The notes under the pieces were generated by a model that saw nothing but the letters and a program-made list of their open reading frames with translations, had not been told where the DNA came from and did not search any database. The position numbers were made by a program, and so were the translations under genes. A stretch of 64,000 nt of DNA from Lysobacterales bacterium (GTDB lineage: Bacteria; Pseudomonadota; Gammaproteobacteria; Xanthomonadales; Rhodanobacteraceae), in NCBI GenBank assembly GCA_017305135.1, contig JAFKNA010000006.1:124001-188000 (forward strand). Reading direction: 5' to 3'. Below are positions 14,782 to 22,305 of the stretch, one piece after another; position 1 is the stretch's first letter; every line of letters begins with the position of its first letter.

Positions 14782-16830
14782 TCAGAACGCCACGTTCACC
14801 CCCGCCGCCAGCCGTCGTCCGTCGAGCACCACGCCGTAGGTCTCGTTGGTGATGACGCGGTTGGTAAGGTTGTAGAGGCCCGCCTTGAGACCGACCTTCG
14901 GCGTCAGCTTGAAGAGCACGCCGGCGTCGGCGGTCGCGTAGGCCGGGGTGCCCGCCTCCATCGCGGTGCGGTCCAGGAAGTCGCTGGTCTCGCCGCGATA
15001 GTTCGCCTGCGCCCACAACGTCAGCCGCTCGTTGAGCTTGCCGTCGACGCTCAGGTTGGCCATGTGGGTGGGGATCTTGTTGAGAGGCTGGCCGCGGAAC
15101 TCGCCGGTCTTCTGCTCCGAATCCGTCCACGTATAGCTCGCCGAAAGGCGGACCGCCTCGATGGGCCGGTAATCGAGCGAAAGCTCCACGCCGCGGATCT
15201 CGGCCTCGTCGATGTTCTTCATCGTGCTGAGGAAGAGGTACTCGTTGCCGCCGAAGCTGCAGGTCCAGGTGGAGGGATCGTCGCGGTCGCCGCCGCTGTC
15301 GCACCAGCGGTCCTCGGCGATCTTGTCCCGGTAGTCGGTACGGAACGCCATCAGGCTGGAATTGACGATTCCTTCCGCGTGCTCGTACACGAAACCGACC
15401 TCGTAGTTGATGCTGGTTTCGGGCTTCAGGTCCGGGTTGCCGATGATCAGCGCGCGCGGGTGCGGCGCGGGCGAGCCGGCGCCGCCGGTGCCCCGCCCGA
15501 AGCCCGGGGTCACCGCGCTCAGCGCCGGTTGCATGTAGCCGGTCGAAATGCCGCCCTTCAGCGTCAGGGCATCGCTGACGTGCCAATTGCCGTAGATGCG
15601 CGGCGAGACATGGCTGCCGAACAGCTCGTCATTGTCGTAGCGCAGGCCGGTGGTCAGGGCGAAGCGCTCGCCGAGGTTCCATTCCGTCTCGCCGAACAGC
15701 GCCCCGATCCAGCGGTCGACGCTGCGCCCCGCGCCGGGAATGGACGCGGTCAGCAGGCCATTGGTCTCGTCGACGAAATCCTCCAGCCGGTAGCGCAGGC
15801 CGAAGGTGTGGATGTGGCGCTCGCCGAACCAGGTCGCCTGCGAATTGAGCGTGCTGACCTTCTCCTTCTTGGTCTGCTCCTGCACGCGGTCGGACACGTC
15901 GTGCTGCAGCCAGCTGTCCACGTTGAGCTTGCCGTAGCGGCCGGTGTGCGAGAGCGTATAGACGTCCTTGTCGTAGATGTAGCGCGTGGCGGCGCCGTCT
16001 TCGGGCAGGCTGCGCCCGGGCGTGTGGGTGTAGTCCAGGCGCGAGCTGTCGAGACCGAACGCCAGCCGGTCGCGCTCGCCCGCCTGCCAGGTGAGCTTGC
16101 CGCCCAGCATGCGCCGCGTGGACTCGGGCATGCTGGCATCGGCCTTGAGCCCGCCGGCATGGTCGCTTTCCTCGGTGTGCTGCCAGGAGCCGGTCAGCTG
16201 CACGCCGAGGACGTCCTCGATCAGCGGCCCGCCGAGGTAGATGTCGGAGTTGAAGGCGTCGTTGCTGACGTCGTTCAGCGAGGCGGTGTAGTCGGCATTG
16301 GCGCTGCCGAGCCAACGCTCCGGCGCGGCGCGGGTGATGATGTTGACCACGCCGCCCATGGCTTCCGAGCCGTACAGTGAGGACATCGGGCCGCGGATCA
16401 CCTCGATGCGGTCGATCATTGCCAGCGGCGGCAGGCCGATCTGCTTGCCGCCGTCGTTGCCGTTGCTGTTGACGGCGCGCCCGGCCGAGATTGGCCGTCC
16501 GTCCACCAGGAACAGCGTGTAGGCCGGCGTCATCCCGCGCACGCTGACGTCGCGCATGTTGGCGCCGCCGGTGACGTACAGGCCCGGGATGTTGCGCACC
16601 GCGTCGGTGATGTCGGTGTAGACGCCCTTTTCCAGTTCCTGCCGCGTCACCACCGAGATCGAGGCCGGCGCATCGGCAATGGCCTGCTCGAAGCCGGCGG
16701 CGCTTTGCACCAGCACCACCGGCAGGGCATCGGCTTCGACCGGCGGCTCCGGTTCCGCGGCGCTGGCGGGCACGCAACAGGCGAACAGCAGGGACAGGGC
16801 GCAGCAAGGCGCACCACGCATGAATGGCAT
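14782..16830 (-). CDS. TonB-dependent outer-membrane receptor, iron-regulated
   Basis: A 682-residue ligand-gated porin. After a signal peptide (MPFMRGAPCCALSLLFACC, cleavage near ASA-AEP) comes the plug domain with DAPASISVVTRQELEKG, YTDITDAVRNIPGLYV, DVSVRGMTPAYTLFLVDGRP and IEVIRGPMSSLYGSEAMGG, followed by a 22-strand barrel ending ...RRLAAGVNVAF with a terminal aromatic. The plug resembles CirA/FepA-type siderophore receptors; the ligand cannot be read. The promoter holds a 19-bp Fur-box-like palindrome. It is transcribed away from the two-component genes, and the reductase operon lies beyond them. Confidence 0.93.
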   Translation of the reverse strand: MPFMRGAPCCALSLLFACCVPASAAEPEPPVEADALPVVLVQSAAGFEQAIADAPASISVVTRQELEKGVYTDITDAVRNIPGLYVTGGANMRDVSVRGMTPAYTLFLVDGRPISAGRAVNSNGNDGGKQIGLPPLAMIDRIEVIRGPMSSLYGSEAMGGVVNIITRAAPERWLGSANADYTASLNDVSNDAFNSDIYLGGPLIEDVLGVQLTGSWQHTEESDHAGGLKADASMPESTRRMLGGKLTWQAGERDRLAFGLDSSRLDYTHTPGRSLPEDGAATRYIYDKDVYTLSHTGRYGKLNVDSWLQHDVSDRVQEQTKKEKVSTLNSQATWFGERHIHTFGLRYRLEDFVDETNGLLTASIPGAGRSVDRWIGALFGETEWNLGERFALTTGLRYDNDELFGSHVSPRIYGNWHVSDALTLKGGISTGYMQPALSAVTPGFGRGTGGAGSPAPHPRALIIGNPDLKPETSINYEVGFVYEHAEGIVNSSLMAFRTDYRDKIAEDRWCDSGGDRDDPSTWTCSFGGNEYLFLSTMKNIDEAEIRGVELSLDYRPIEAVRLSASYTWTDSEQKTGEFRGQPLNKIPTHMANLSVDGKLNERLTLWAQANYRGETSDFLDRTAMEAGTPAYATADAGVLFKLTPKVGLKAGLYNLTNRVITNETYGVVLDGRRLAAGVNVAF

Positions 16831-16911
16831 GGGGTCGGCTCCGAAGGGGAAGCGGGTCGGCTGGGCGAGGCGCACGCCGGATCGGGGCGCCGTCAGCTGG
16901 CTCGGTGGCGA

Positions 16912-16940
16912 ATGATAATGCGAACCGTTCGCATTTTACA
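16912..16940 (-). promoter_or_regulatory. receptor promoter with Fur-box palindrome in the spacer
   Basis: Reading leftward, TGTAAA (-35), 17 bases and TATCAT (-10) form a promoter. The spacer is almost exactly the palindrome AATGCGAAC-C-GTTCGCATT (16917-16935), a perfect 9-bp inverted repeat with one central base. Together with the adjoining GATAAT it matches Fur-box variants. Fur bound here would cover both promoter elements. Confidence 0.75.
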
Positions 16941-17008
16941 GTGCGGCATCATGCCGCTGGGGCGAGATCCGGGCTTCAAGACCAGGCCGAGGCGCCGCGG
17001 ATGCGGGA

Positions 17009-18385
17009 TCAGCCGGCGGCGCGCTCCCCGAGGTCGCCGAAGCGCAGGCCCACCCTCAGGCCGGCCTCCCGCCCGCGTCCGAACGCCACGCCGGCGTCAT
17101 GTCGCTCGGCGATGCGGCGCACGATGGCGAGGCCAAGCCCCGAACCCTCGCGCGTGCTTCCCGGCGGCCGGAAGAAACGCTCGCCGAGCCGCGGCCACCA
17201 TTCCTCCGCGACACCGCTGCCGGAGTCTTCCACGGCGAGCTCGATGCCGTCGTCGTGCATCACCGATACCGTGACCGTGCCGCCGTGGCCGGCGTGGACG
17301 AGGGCATTGTCGACCAGGTTCACCAGCGCCTCGCGCAGCATCACCGGATCGCCGTGCACGATCGCGCCGGCAAGGAGGCCTTCGTAGCCGAGGTCGATGC
17401 CGCGCGCGAGTGCGTCGGGGGCGCGCTCGGCGACGTAGCCCCGCGCCAGTTGCGCCAGATCCGCCGGCACCGCCTGTCCCGGTTCATCCGCCGAGGCACG
17501 TGCCAGTGCCAGCAACTGGCCGGCGGCGCGGCCGGCGCCGGCGGAAAGTCGCTCCACGTGCGCCAGCGCCGCGCGCACGCTCTCCGGGCGCGGGTCGGCC
17601 AGCGCCCGTTCCGCCTGCAGGCGCAGGCCGGCGAGGGGCGTGCGCAGCTGGTGCGCGGCATCGGCGATGAAACGTTCCTGCAGCTCGAGCGTCTGCCGGA
17701 GTCGCGCGAACAAGGCGTCGATGGTGCGCGTCAGCGGGCGGATCTCGATCGGCACCACGGAGGGATCGAGCGGCGAGAGGTCGTGCGCCGGGCGCGCGGC
17801 GATCTGCGCGGTGAGCGGATCGAGCAGGCGCAGGCCACGGCTGACGGCCATCCACACCAGCGCCAGCACGGTCGCGATCAGCAGCAGCACGATCGGCAGC
17901 GTGCCGACCAGGATCTCGCGCGCCAGTGCACGGCGTTCGTGCAGGGTCTCCGCCACCGCAACCACGATCTCGTCGTCCGGATCCGCCGCTGGCGCGGTCA
18001 ACGCCGCCATGCGCAGCGGGCGCCGGCCGACCTCGACCGAGAACATCTGCGGTGCGGCGCCCACCGGCGGCAGGGGATCGGGCGTCGGCAGGTCGAGGTT
18101 GGAGGCCAGCATGCCGTGGCGCAGGCTTCGCACCGCGTAAAAGCCGGGGTTGGTGGTGTCGTACTCCATCAGGATGCGCGCCTGCGGACTCAGTTCGCGC
18201 TGGCCGGCTTCGCTCCTGATCATGTGCTCGAGCGCCACCGCGCCCTGGCGCAGCGAGCGGTCGTAGTTGAGGTTGGCGTAGTGCAGCGCGAGAACGTAGA
18301 TCAGCACGCCGCTCGCCAGCCAGGCCAGCGCCATCGGCGCGGCAAGGATGGTCAGCAGCCGGCGGCGCAGGCTAGGCGGGCGCAT
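17009..18385 (-). CDS. QseC/TctE-like sensor histidine kinase
   Basis: A 458-residue inner-membrane kinase. Two membrane helices (about 10-30 and 165-185) flank a periplasmic sensor loop of about 130 residues. Then come the HAMP-like linker, the phospho-acceptor box ADAAHQLRTPLAGLR, the N box LVNLVDNALVHA, G1 VEDSGSGV and G2 GSGLGLAIVRRIAERH. The start at 18385 overlaps the response regulator end by 14 bases, so the pair is coupled. The neighbours are a Fur-boxed receptor and a Fur-boxed reductase operon, which suggests a role in metal or siderophore sensing; this is inference. Confidence 0.93.
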   Translation of the reverse strand: MRPPSLRRRLLTILAAPMALAWLASGVLIYVLALHYANLNYDRSLRQGAVALEHMIRSEAGQRELSPQARILMEYDTTNPGFYAVRSLRHGMLASNLDLPTPDPLPPVGAAPQMFSVEVGRRPLRMAALTAPAADPDDEIVVAVAETLHERRALAREILVGTLPIVLLLIATVLALVWMAVSRGLRLLDPLTAQIAARPAHDLSPLDPSVVPIEIRPLTRTIDALFARLRQTLELQERFIADAAHQLRTPLAGLRLQAERALADPRPESVRAALAHVERLSAGAGRAAGQLLALARASADEPGQAVPADLAQLARGYVAERAPDALARGIDLGYEGLLAGAIVHGDPVMLREALVNLVDNALVHAGHGGTVTVSVMHDDGIELAVEDSGSGVAEEWWPRLGERFFRPPGSTREGSGLGLAIVRRIAERHDAGVAFGRGREAGLRVGLRFGDLGERAAG

Positions 18386-19049
18386 CCTCGGCCTCCAGCA
18401 GGTAGCCGACGCCGCGCACGGTGCGGATGCCGACGCCGCTGCCTTCGAGCTTGCGGCGCAGGCGGTACACGGCGATGTCCAGGCCATTGTCGGTCAGCGT
18501 GGCGTCCCAGCTGCACAGGGCCTCGACCAGTTGCTCGCGGCTGATGACGCGGTCGAGCCGCGCCACCAGGGCTTCCAGCAGCCCGAATTCGCGCGGGGTG
18601 AGGTCGAGCGCATGGTCATCCAGGTGCGCACGGCGGCGCGGCAGGTCGATGCGCAGGCGGCCCAGCCTGAGCTCCGGCACGCCTCGGGTGGTGCGGCGGC
18701 GCAGCAGCGCGCGCACGCGGGCCTCCAGCTCGCTGAGCGCGAAGGGCTTCACCAGGTAATCGTCGGCGCCAAGATCAAGCGCGTGCACGCGCTCCTCCAG
18801 TTCCTCGCGCGCCGTCGCCACCAGCACCGGCACGGCATCGGCGCGGGCGCGTACTCGCTTCAGGAGCTCCACGCCGTCCACCTGCGGCAGGCCGAGATCG
18901 AGCACCACCAGATCATAGAAGTGGTCGCGCAGCGCCACGTCGGCCTGGCGGCCGTTGTCCAGCCGGTCCACCGCATGGCCGGATCGCTCCAGCGCGGCGG
19001 CAATCGCATCGGCGATGGCGGCGTCGTCTTCGATGACGAGGATTCGCAT
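18372..19049 (-). CDS. OmpR/QseB-family response regulator
   Basis: A 225-residue regulator. The receiver domain has the acidic pocket E7-D8-D9, phosphorylation site D51 in VVLDLGLPQVDG, and the conserved lysine in DYLVKPFALSELEARV. The C-terminal winged helix shows LTPREFGLLEALV, VISREQLVEAL and VAVYR-like IAVYRLRRKLE with IRTVRGVGYLLE. The ATG at 19049 is the family start; an upstream frame adds REP-encoded residues. It is divergent from the PepSY-reductase operon, and its targets may include it. Confidence 0.95.
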   Translation of the reverse strand: MRILVIEDDAAIADAIAAALERSGHAVDRLDNGRQADVALRDHFYDLVVLDLGLPQVDGVELLKRVRARADAVPVLVATAREELEERVHALDLGADDYLVKPFALSELEARVRALLRRRTTRGVPELRLGRLRIDLPRRRAHLDDHALDLTPREFGLLEALVARLDRVISREQLVEALCSWDATLTDNGLDIAVYRLRRKLEGSGVGIRTVRGVGYLLEAEDAPA

Positions 19050-19075
19050 CGGCGCAGTAAAGCACAGCGGCATGT

Positions 19076-19100
19076 GCAGGAGCGCACCCTGTGCACGACC
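19076..19100. repeat. REP element
   Basis: GCAGGAGCGCACC followed by CTGTGCACGACC is a copy of the palindromic REP family found in several gaps of this window. It lies between the response regulator and the PepSY operon. Confidence 0.75.
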
Positions 19101-19160
19101 GCGGCGGAGAACCGGGCATGGCGGATCCGCCTTCGTCATCGCGGATCCTGTTGGGCCGCA

Positions 19161-19190
19161 TTGTAATTGCGACTGATTCGCATTTAGAAT
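19161..19190 (+). promoter_or_regulatory. reductase-operon promoter with Fur-like box in the spacer
   Basis: TTGTAA (-35), 18 bases and TAGAAT (-10) precede the PepSY gene. Between them lies AATTGCGA-CTGA-TTCGCATT (19165-19184), an imperfect palindrome sharing TTCGCATT with the receptor box. The layout is the same as at the receptor promoter, which supports shared Fur repression. Confidence 0.72.
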
Positions 19191-19234
19191 GCGCGATCCC
19201 GGCTCGCGATGCGGCCGCTCCGTCGCGAGGATGC

Positions 19235-19882
19235 ATGCACGACGCGGTTTCGATGCCAACGGTGCCCGGGCAGCGGCGGCGCGCGTTCTGGTTGCGCACC
19301 CTGCATCAGTGGCACTGGATCAGCGCCGCGCTGTGCCTCATCGGCATGCTCCTCTTCAGCATCACGGGCATCACGCTCAACCATGCAGGCCAGATCGAGG
19401 CGCGGCCGCGGGTTACCACCCTGACCGCCACCGTACCGCGCGCCGTGCTGGACCAGGCCCGCGCGGGGGTGCAGGGCGACCGCGCCGCCGCGCCCGCCGG
19501 ACTCGCCGCCTGGCTCGCCGCGCAGTGGCAGATCCAGGCGGGGGCGCGCACTGCCGAATGGAGCGAGGACGAAATCTACCTGTCGCTGCCGCGCCCGGGC
19601 GGCGATGCCTGGATCAGCATCGACACGGTGACCGGCGAAGCCACCTACGAACGCACCGATCGCGGCTGGCTGGCCTGGGCCAACGACCTCCACAAGGGCC
19701 GCAACACCGGGCCGTTGTGGGGCTGGTTCATCGATGTGTTCGCCGTCGGCTGCCTGGTGTTCTCGGTCACCGGGCTGGTCCTGCTGCAGCTGCATGCGCG
19801 GCAGCGCCGCTCGACCTGGCCGATGGTGGCGCTGGGCCTGGTGGTGCCGCTGCTGATCGTGATCCTGTTCGTCCACTCCTGA
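19235..19882 (+). CDS. PepSY-type transmembrane protein of a flavin reductase system
   Basis: A 215-residue inner-membrane protein with three helices (about 28-50, 160-182 and the C-terminus [18 protein letters not shown]) and a periplasmic loop of about 100 residues. PepSY_TM traits are the LHQWHWIS helix with paired histidines and the [20 protein letters not shown] motif after the loop. Such histidines commonly bind haem or support transmembrane electron transfer. I chose the ATG at 19235 because GAGG precedes it; the ATG at 19253 is possible. First gene of the operon PepSY-DUF2271-DUF4198-ApbE-reductase; it probably passes electrons across the membrane. Confidence 0.85.
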   Translation: MHDAVSMPTVPGQRRRAFWLRTLHQWHWISAALCLIGMLLFSITGITLNHAGQIEARPRVTTLTATVPRAVLDQARAGVQGDRAAAPAGLAAWLAAQWQIQAGARTAEWSEDEIYLSLPRPGGDAWISIDTVTGEATYERTDRGWLAWANDLHKGRNTGPLWGWFIDVFAVGCLVFSVTGLVLLQLHARQRRSTWPMVALGLVVPLLIVILFVHS

Positions 19883-19889
19883 GGTGACC

Positions 19890-20426
19890 ATGCGCCCGAT
19901 CTTCCCATTCATCCTGCTTCTCCTGGTGCCGGGCGCGTCCGTGCTGGCCGCCAGCGCCGACGTCACCCTGGAGATCCCGCGCCTGCAGGTTTCCGAATAC
20001 CACCGGCCCTACATCGCGGTGTGGATCGAACGCGAGGACCGCAGCGTCGCCGCCAACCTCGCCGTCTGGTACCAGCAGAAGGACGCCAAGGACGCCAACA
20101 CCGGCAAGCAGGAATCGGGCACCAAGTGGCTGGCCGACCTGCGCCAGTGGTGGCGGCGCAGCGGCCGCGACCAGGACTTCCCGATCGATGGCGTCAGTGG
20201 CGCCACGCGCCCGGCCGGCCAGCACAAGCTCCATTTCGGCAGCGACAAGCCGCCCCTGGCCGGCCTCGCGCCGGGCTCCTACAAGCTGATGGTGGAGGCC
20301 GCGCGCGAGGTGGGCGGCCATGAAACCGTCGGCATTCCGTTCCAGTGGCCGCCCGCCGGCACCCAGCACCTGGAGGCGAGCGGCAGCCACGAACTGGGCG
20401 CCATCCGCCTCGATCTCGATCCTTGA
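19890..20426 (+). CDS. DUF2271 periplasmic protein with ApbE flavinylation motif
   Basis: A 178-residue exported protein. A signal peptide ([20 protein letters not shown]) is followed by a beta-rich DUF2271 domain ([31 protein letters not shown]). The loop [11 protein letters not shown] at residues 100-110 fits the motif D-x-x-S/T-G-A-T/S, in which ApbE attaches FMN to the last threonine (Thr106 here) by a phosphoester bond. ApbE is encoded two genes downstream. The protein is therefore probably a covalent FMN carrier in the periplasm. It follows the PepSY gene with 7 bases between, behind its own GAGGTG site. Confidence 0.88.
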   Translation: MRPIFPFILLLLVPGASVLAASADVTLEIPRLQVSEYHRPYIAVWIEREDRSVAANLAVWYQQKDAKDANTGKQESGTKWLADLRQWWRRSGRDQDFPIDGVSGATRPAGQHKLHFGSDKPPLAGLAPGSYKLMVEAAREVGGHETVGIPFQWPPAGTQHLEASGSHELGAIRLDLDP

Positions 20427-20449
20427 AACCCGACCCCAGGAGTTCTCCG

Positions 20450-21259
20450 ATGAGCAAGCCCCTCCGTGTGTTCGCGCTGGCCCTGGCCATGGCGCTCCCG
20501 GCCCTCGCCTCCGCCCACAAGGCCTTCCTGGTGCCGTCGGCGACCGTGCTGTCCGATGGCACTGAAGCCTGGATCACCGTGGACGCCGCGGTCTCCAACG
20601 ACCTCTTCAATTTCAACCACGTGCCGCTGCGCGTCGATGCGCTCGGCGTGGTCGCGCCGGACGGCAGCAACGTCACGCCCGAGAACGTGGCCAGCGGCAA
20701 GTACCGCAGCACCTTCGACCTGCACCTCACCCAGCAGGGCACCTACCGCATCGCCGTGGTCAACGACGGCCTGATGGCGAGCTACGAGGATGCGGCCGGC
20801 AAGAAGCAGCGCGCGCGCGGCCGCGCCGGCGCGCTCGACATCCCGGCCGGCGCCAGGAACGTCGAAATCACCGAGACGCAGAACCGCATCGAGACCTTCG
20901 CCACCCTCGGCAAGCCGGAGCAGGCGGCGCTGAAGCCGACCGGCAAGGGTCTGGAACTGGCCCCGGTCACCCATCCGAACGACCTCTTCGACGGCGAGAA
21001 GGCGAGCTTCCGCTTCCTCATGGACGGCAAGCCCGCGGCGAACGTCGAGGTCCACGTGCTGGCCGGCGGCACCCGCTACCGCGACCGGCAGGACGAGATC
21101 CTCGCCACCACCGACGCCGACGGGGCGTTTTCGGTGACGTTCCCGGCGCCGGGCCTGTACTGGCTGAACGCCTCGGTCAGCGACGCCAAGCCCGCCAGCA
21201 AGGACGCCAAGGCGCGCCGCGCGAGCTACACGGCAACGCTGGAAGTCCTTCCACAGTAA
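20450..21259 (+). CDS. DUF4198 periplasmic protein
   Basis: A 269-residue exported protein with a clear signal peptide (residues 1-22, ending LASA-HK). The mature part starts HKAFLVPSATVLS and is all-beta, with a C-terminal carboxypeptidase-like or Ig-like segment (FRFLMDGKPAANVEVHVL, TTDADGAFSVTFPAPGLYWL). DUF4198 proteins are often found beside metal or haem uptake genes and may bind metal through N-terminal histidines; that is family context, not shown here. AGGAG precedes the ATG. Fixed position between the flavoprotein and ApbE suggests it is a partner of the electron-transfer chain. Confidence 0.87.
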   Translation: MSKPLRVFALALAMALPALASAHKAFLVPSATVLSDGTEAWITVDAAVSNDLFNFNHVPLRVDALGVVAPDGSNVTPENVASGKYRSTFDLHLTQQGTYRIAVVNDGLMASYEDAAGKKQRARGRAGALDIPAGARNVEITETQNRIETFATLGKPEQAALKPTGKGLELAPVTHPNDLFDGEKASFRFLMDGKPAANVEVHVLAGGTRYRDRQDEILATTDADGAFSVTFPAPGLYWLNASVSDAKPASKDAKARRASYTATLEVLPQ

Positions 21260-21276
21260 GGCGCTCCCGTACCGCC

Positions 21277-22305
21277 ATGAGGATTCCGCTCCGCCCCGTG
21301 CTGCTGCTCGCCCTGCTGCTGTGCGGCGGCTGCGCTTCGGCGCCGCCGCTGGCAATGCTCGAGGGCCAGACCATGGGCACCACCTGGCAGGTCAAGCTGG
21401 TGGCGCCGCGCGACGCCAGCCTGGACGCGCTCCAGGCCGGCATCCAGGGCGAGGTGGATCGCGTCGTGGCGCAGATGAGCCAGTGGGAGGCGGACTCGGA
21501 CCTCGGTCGCTTCAATCGCGCCGCGGCCGGCACCTGGCAGGAGTTGCCGCCGGAATTCTTCACCGTGCTGCAGCACGCCCTGGCGCTGGCCGCCGACACC
21601 GGCGGCGCCTTCGATCCCACTGTCGGGCCGCTGGTCGACCTCTGGGGTTTCGGCCCCGGCGGGCCGGGGTTTGTCGTGCCCGATGAGGCGGCGATCGAAG
21701 CGGCGCGCGCGCGCGTCGGCTGGGCCAGGCTCCAGCTCGACCCGGAGCGCCGCCGCGTGCTGCAGCCCGGCGGCGTGGAACTGGATCTCTCCGGTATCGC
21801 CAAGGGATTCGGCACCGACCAGGTCGCCCGCTACCTCGATGCCGCGGGGGTCCGCGCTTATCTCGTCGACATCAGCGGCGAGTTGCGTGCGCGCGGGAAG
21901 CGTCCGGATGGCACGCCGTGGCAGGTGGCGGTCGAGAAACCCGGCACCGCTGCGGGCGAAGTGGCGAACCTCGACCAGGTGGAACGCGTGATCGCCCTCG
22001 AGGACTGCGCCATCGCCACTTCGGGCGACTACCGGCACTACTTCGCCGCCGACGGCGAGGTGTACTCGCATCACATCGACCCGCGCACGGGACGCCCGGT
22101 GCCACATCGCATCGCCTCGGTGACGACCGTGGCGCGCGACACCATGAGCGCCGATTCCGCCGGTACCGCGATCATGGTGCTGGGGCCGGAGCGCGGCCTG
22201 GAATGGGCGCGCCAGCGCGAGCTCGCGGTGCTCCTCATCCTGCACGACGGCGAGGGCTTCAGCGAGCGCATGTCGCCGGCCTTTGCCGAGCTGGTGGCGC
22301 CATGA
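21277..22305 (+). CDS. apbE: FAD:protein FMN transferase ApbE
   Basis: ApbE is a periplasm-facing lipoprotein that moves FMN from FAD onto a threonine or serine of target proteins. The 342-residue protein has a lipobox LLCGGC, MGTTWQVKL near residue 33, the FAD-site block VELDLSGIAKGFGTD, the HHIDPRTGRPV loop and the magnesium-binding DTMSADSAGTAIMV. All expected motifs are present, so it should be active. The likely substrate is the DUF2271 protein encoded two genes upstream. Its stop overlaps the start of the flavoreductase (ATGA). Confidence 0.95.
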   Translation: MRIPLRPVLLLALLLCGGCASAPPLAMLEGQTMGTTWQVKLVAPRDASLDALQAGIQGEVDRVVAQMSQWEADSDLGRFNRAAAGTWQELPPEFFTVLQHALALAADTGGAFDPTVGPLVDLWGFGPGGPGFVVPDEAAIEAARARVGWARLQLDPERRRVLQPGGVELDLSGIAKGFGTDQVARYLDAAGVRAYLVDISGELRARGKRPDGTPWQVAVEKPGTAAGEVANLDQVERVIALEDCAIATSGDYRHYFAADGEVYSHHIDPRTGRPVPHRIASVTTVARDTMSADSAGTAIMVLGPERGLEWARQRELAVLLILHDGEGFSERMSPAFAELVAP

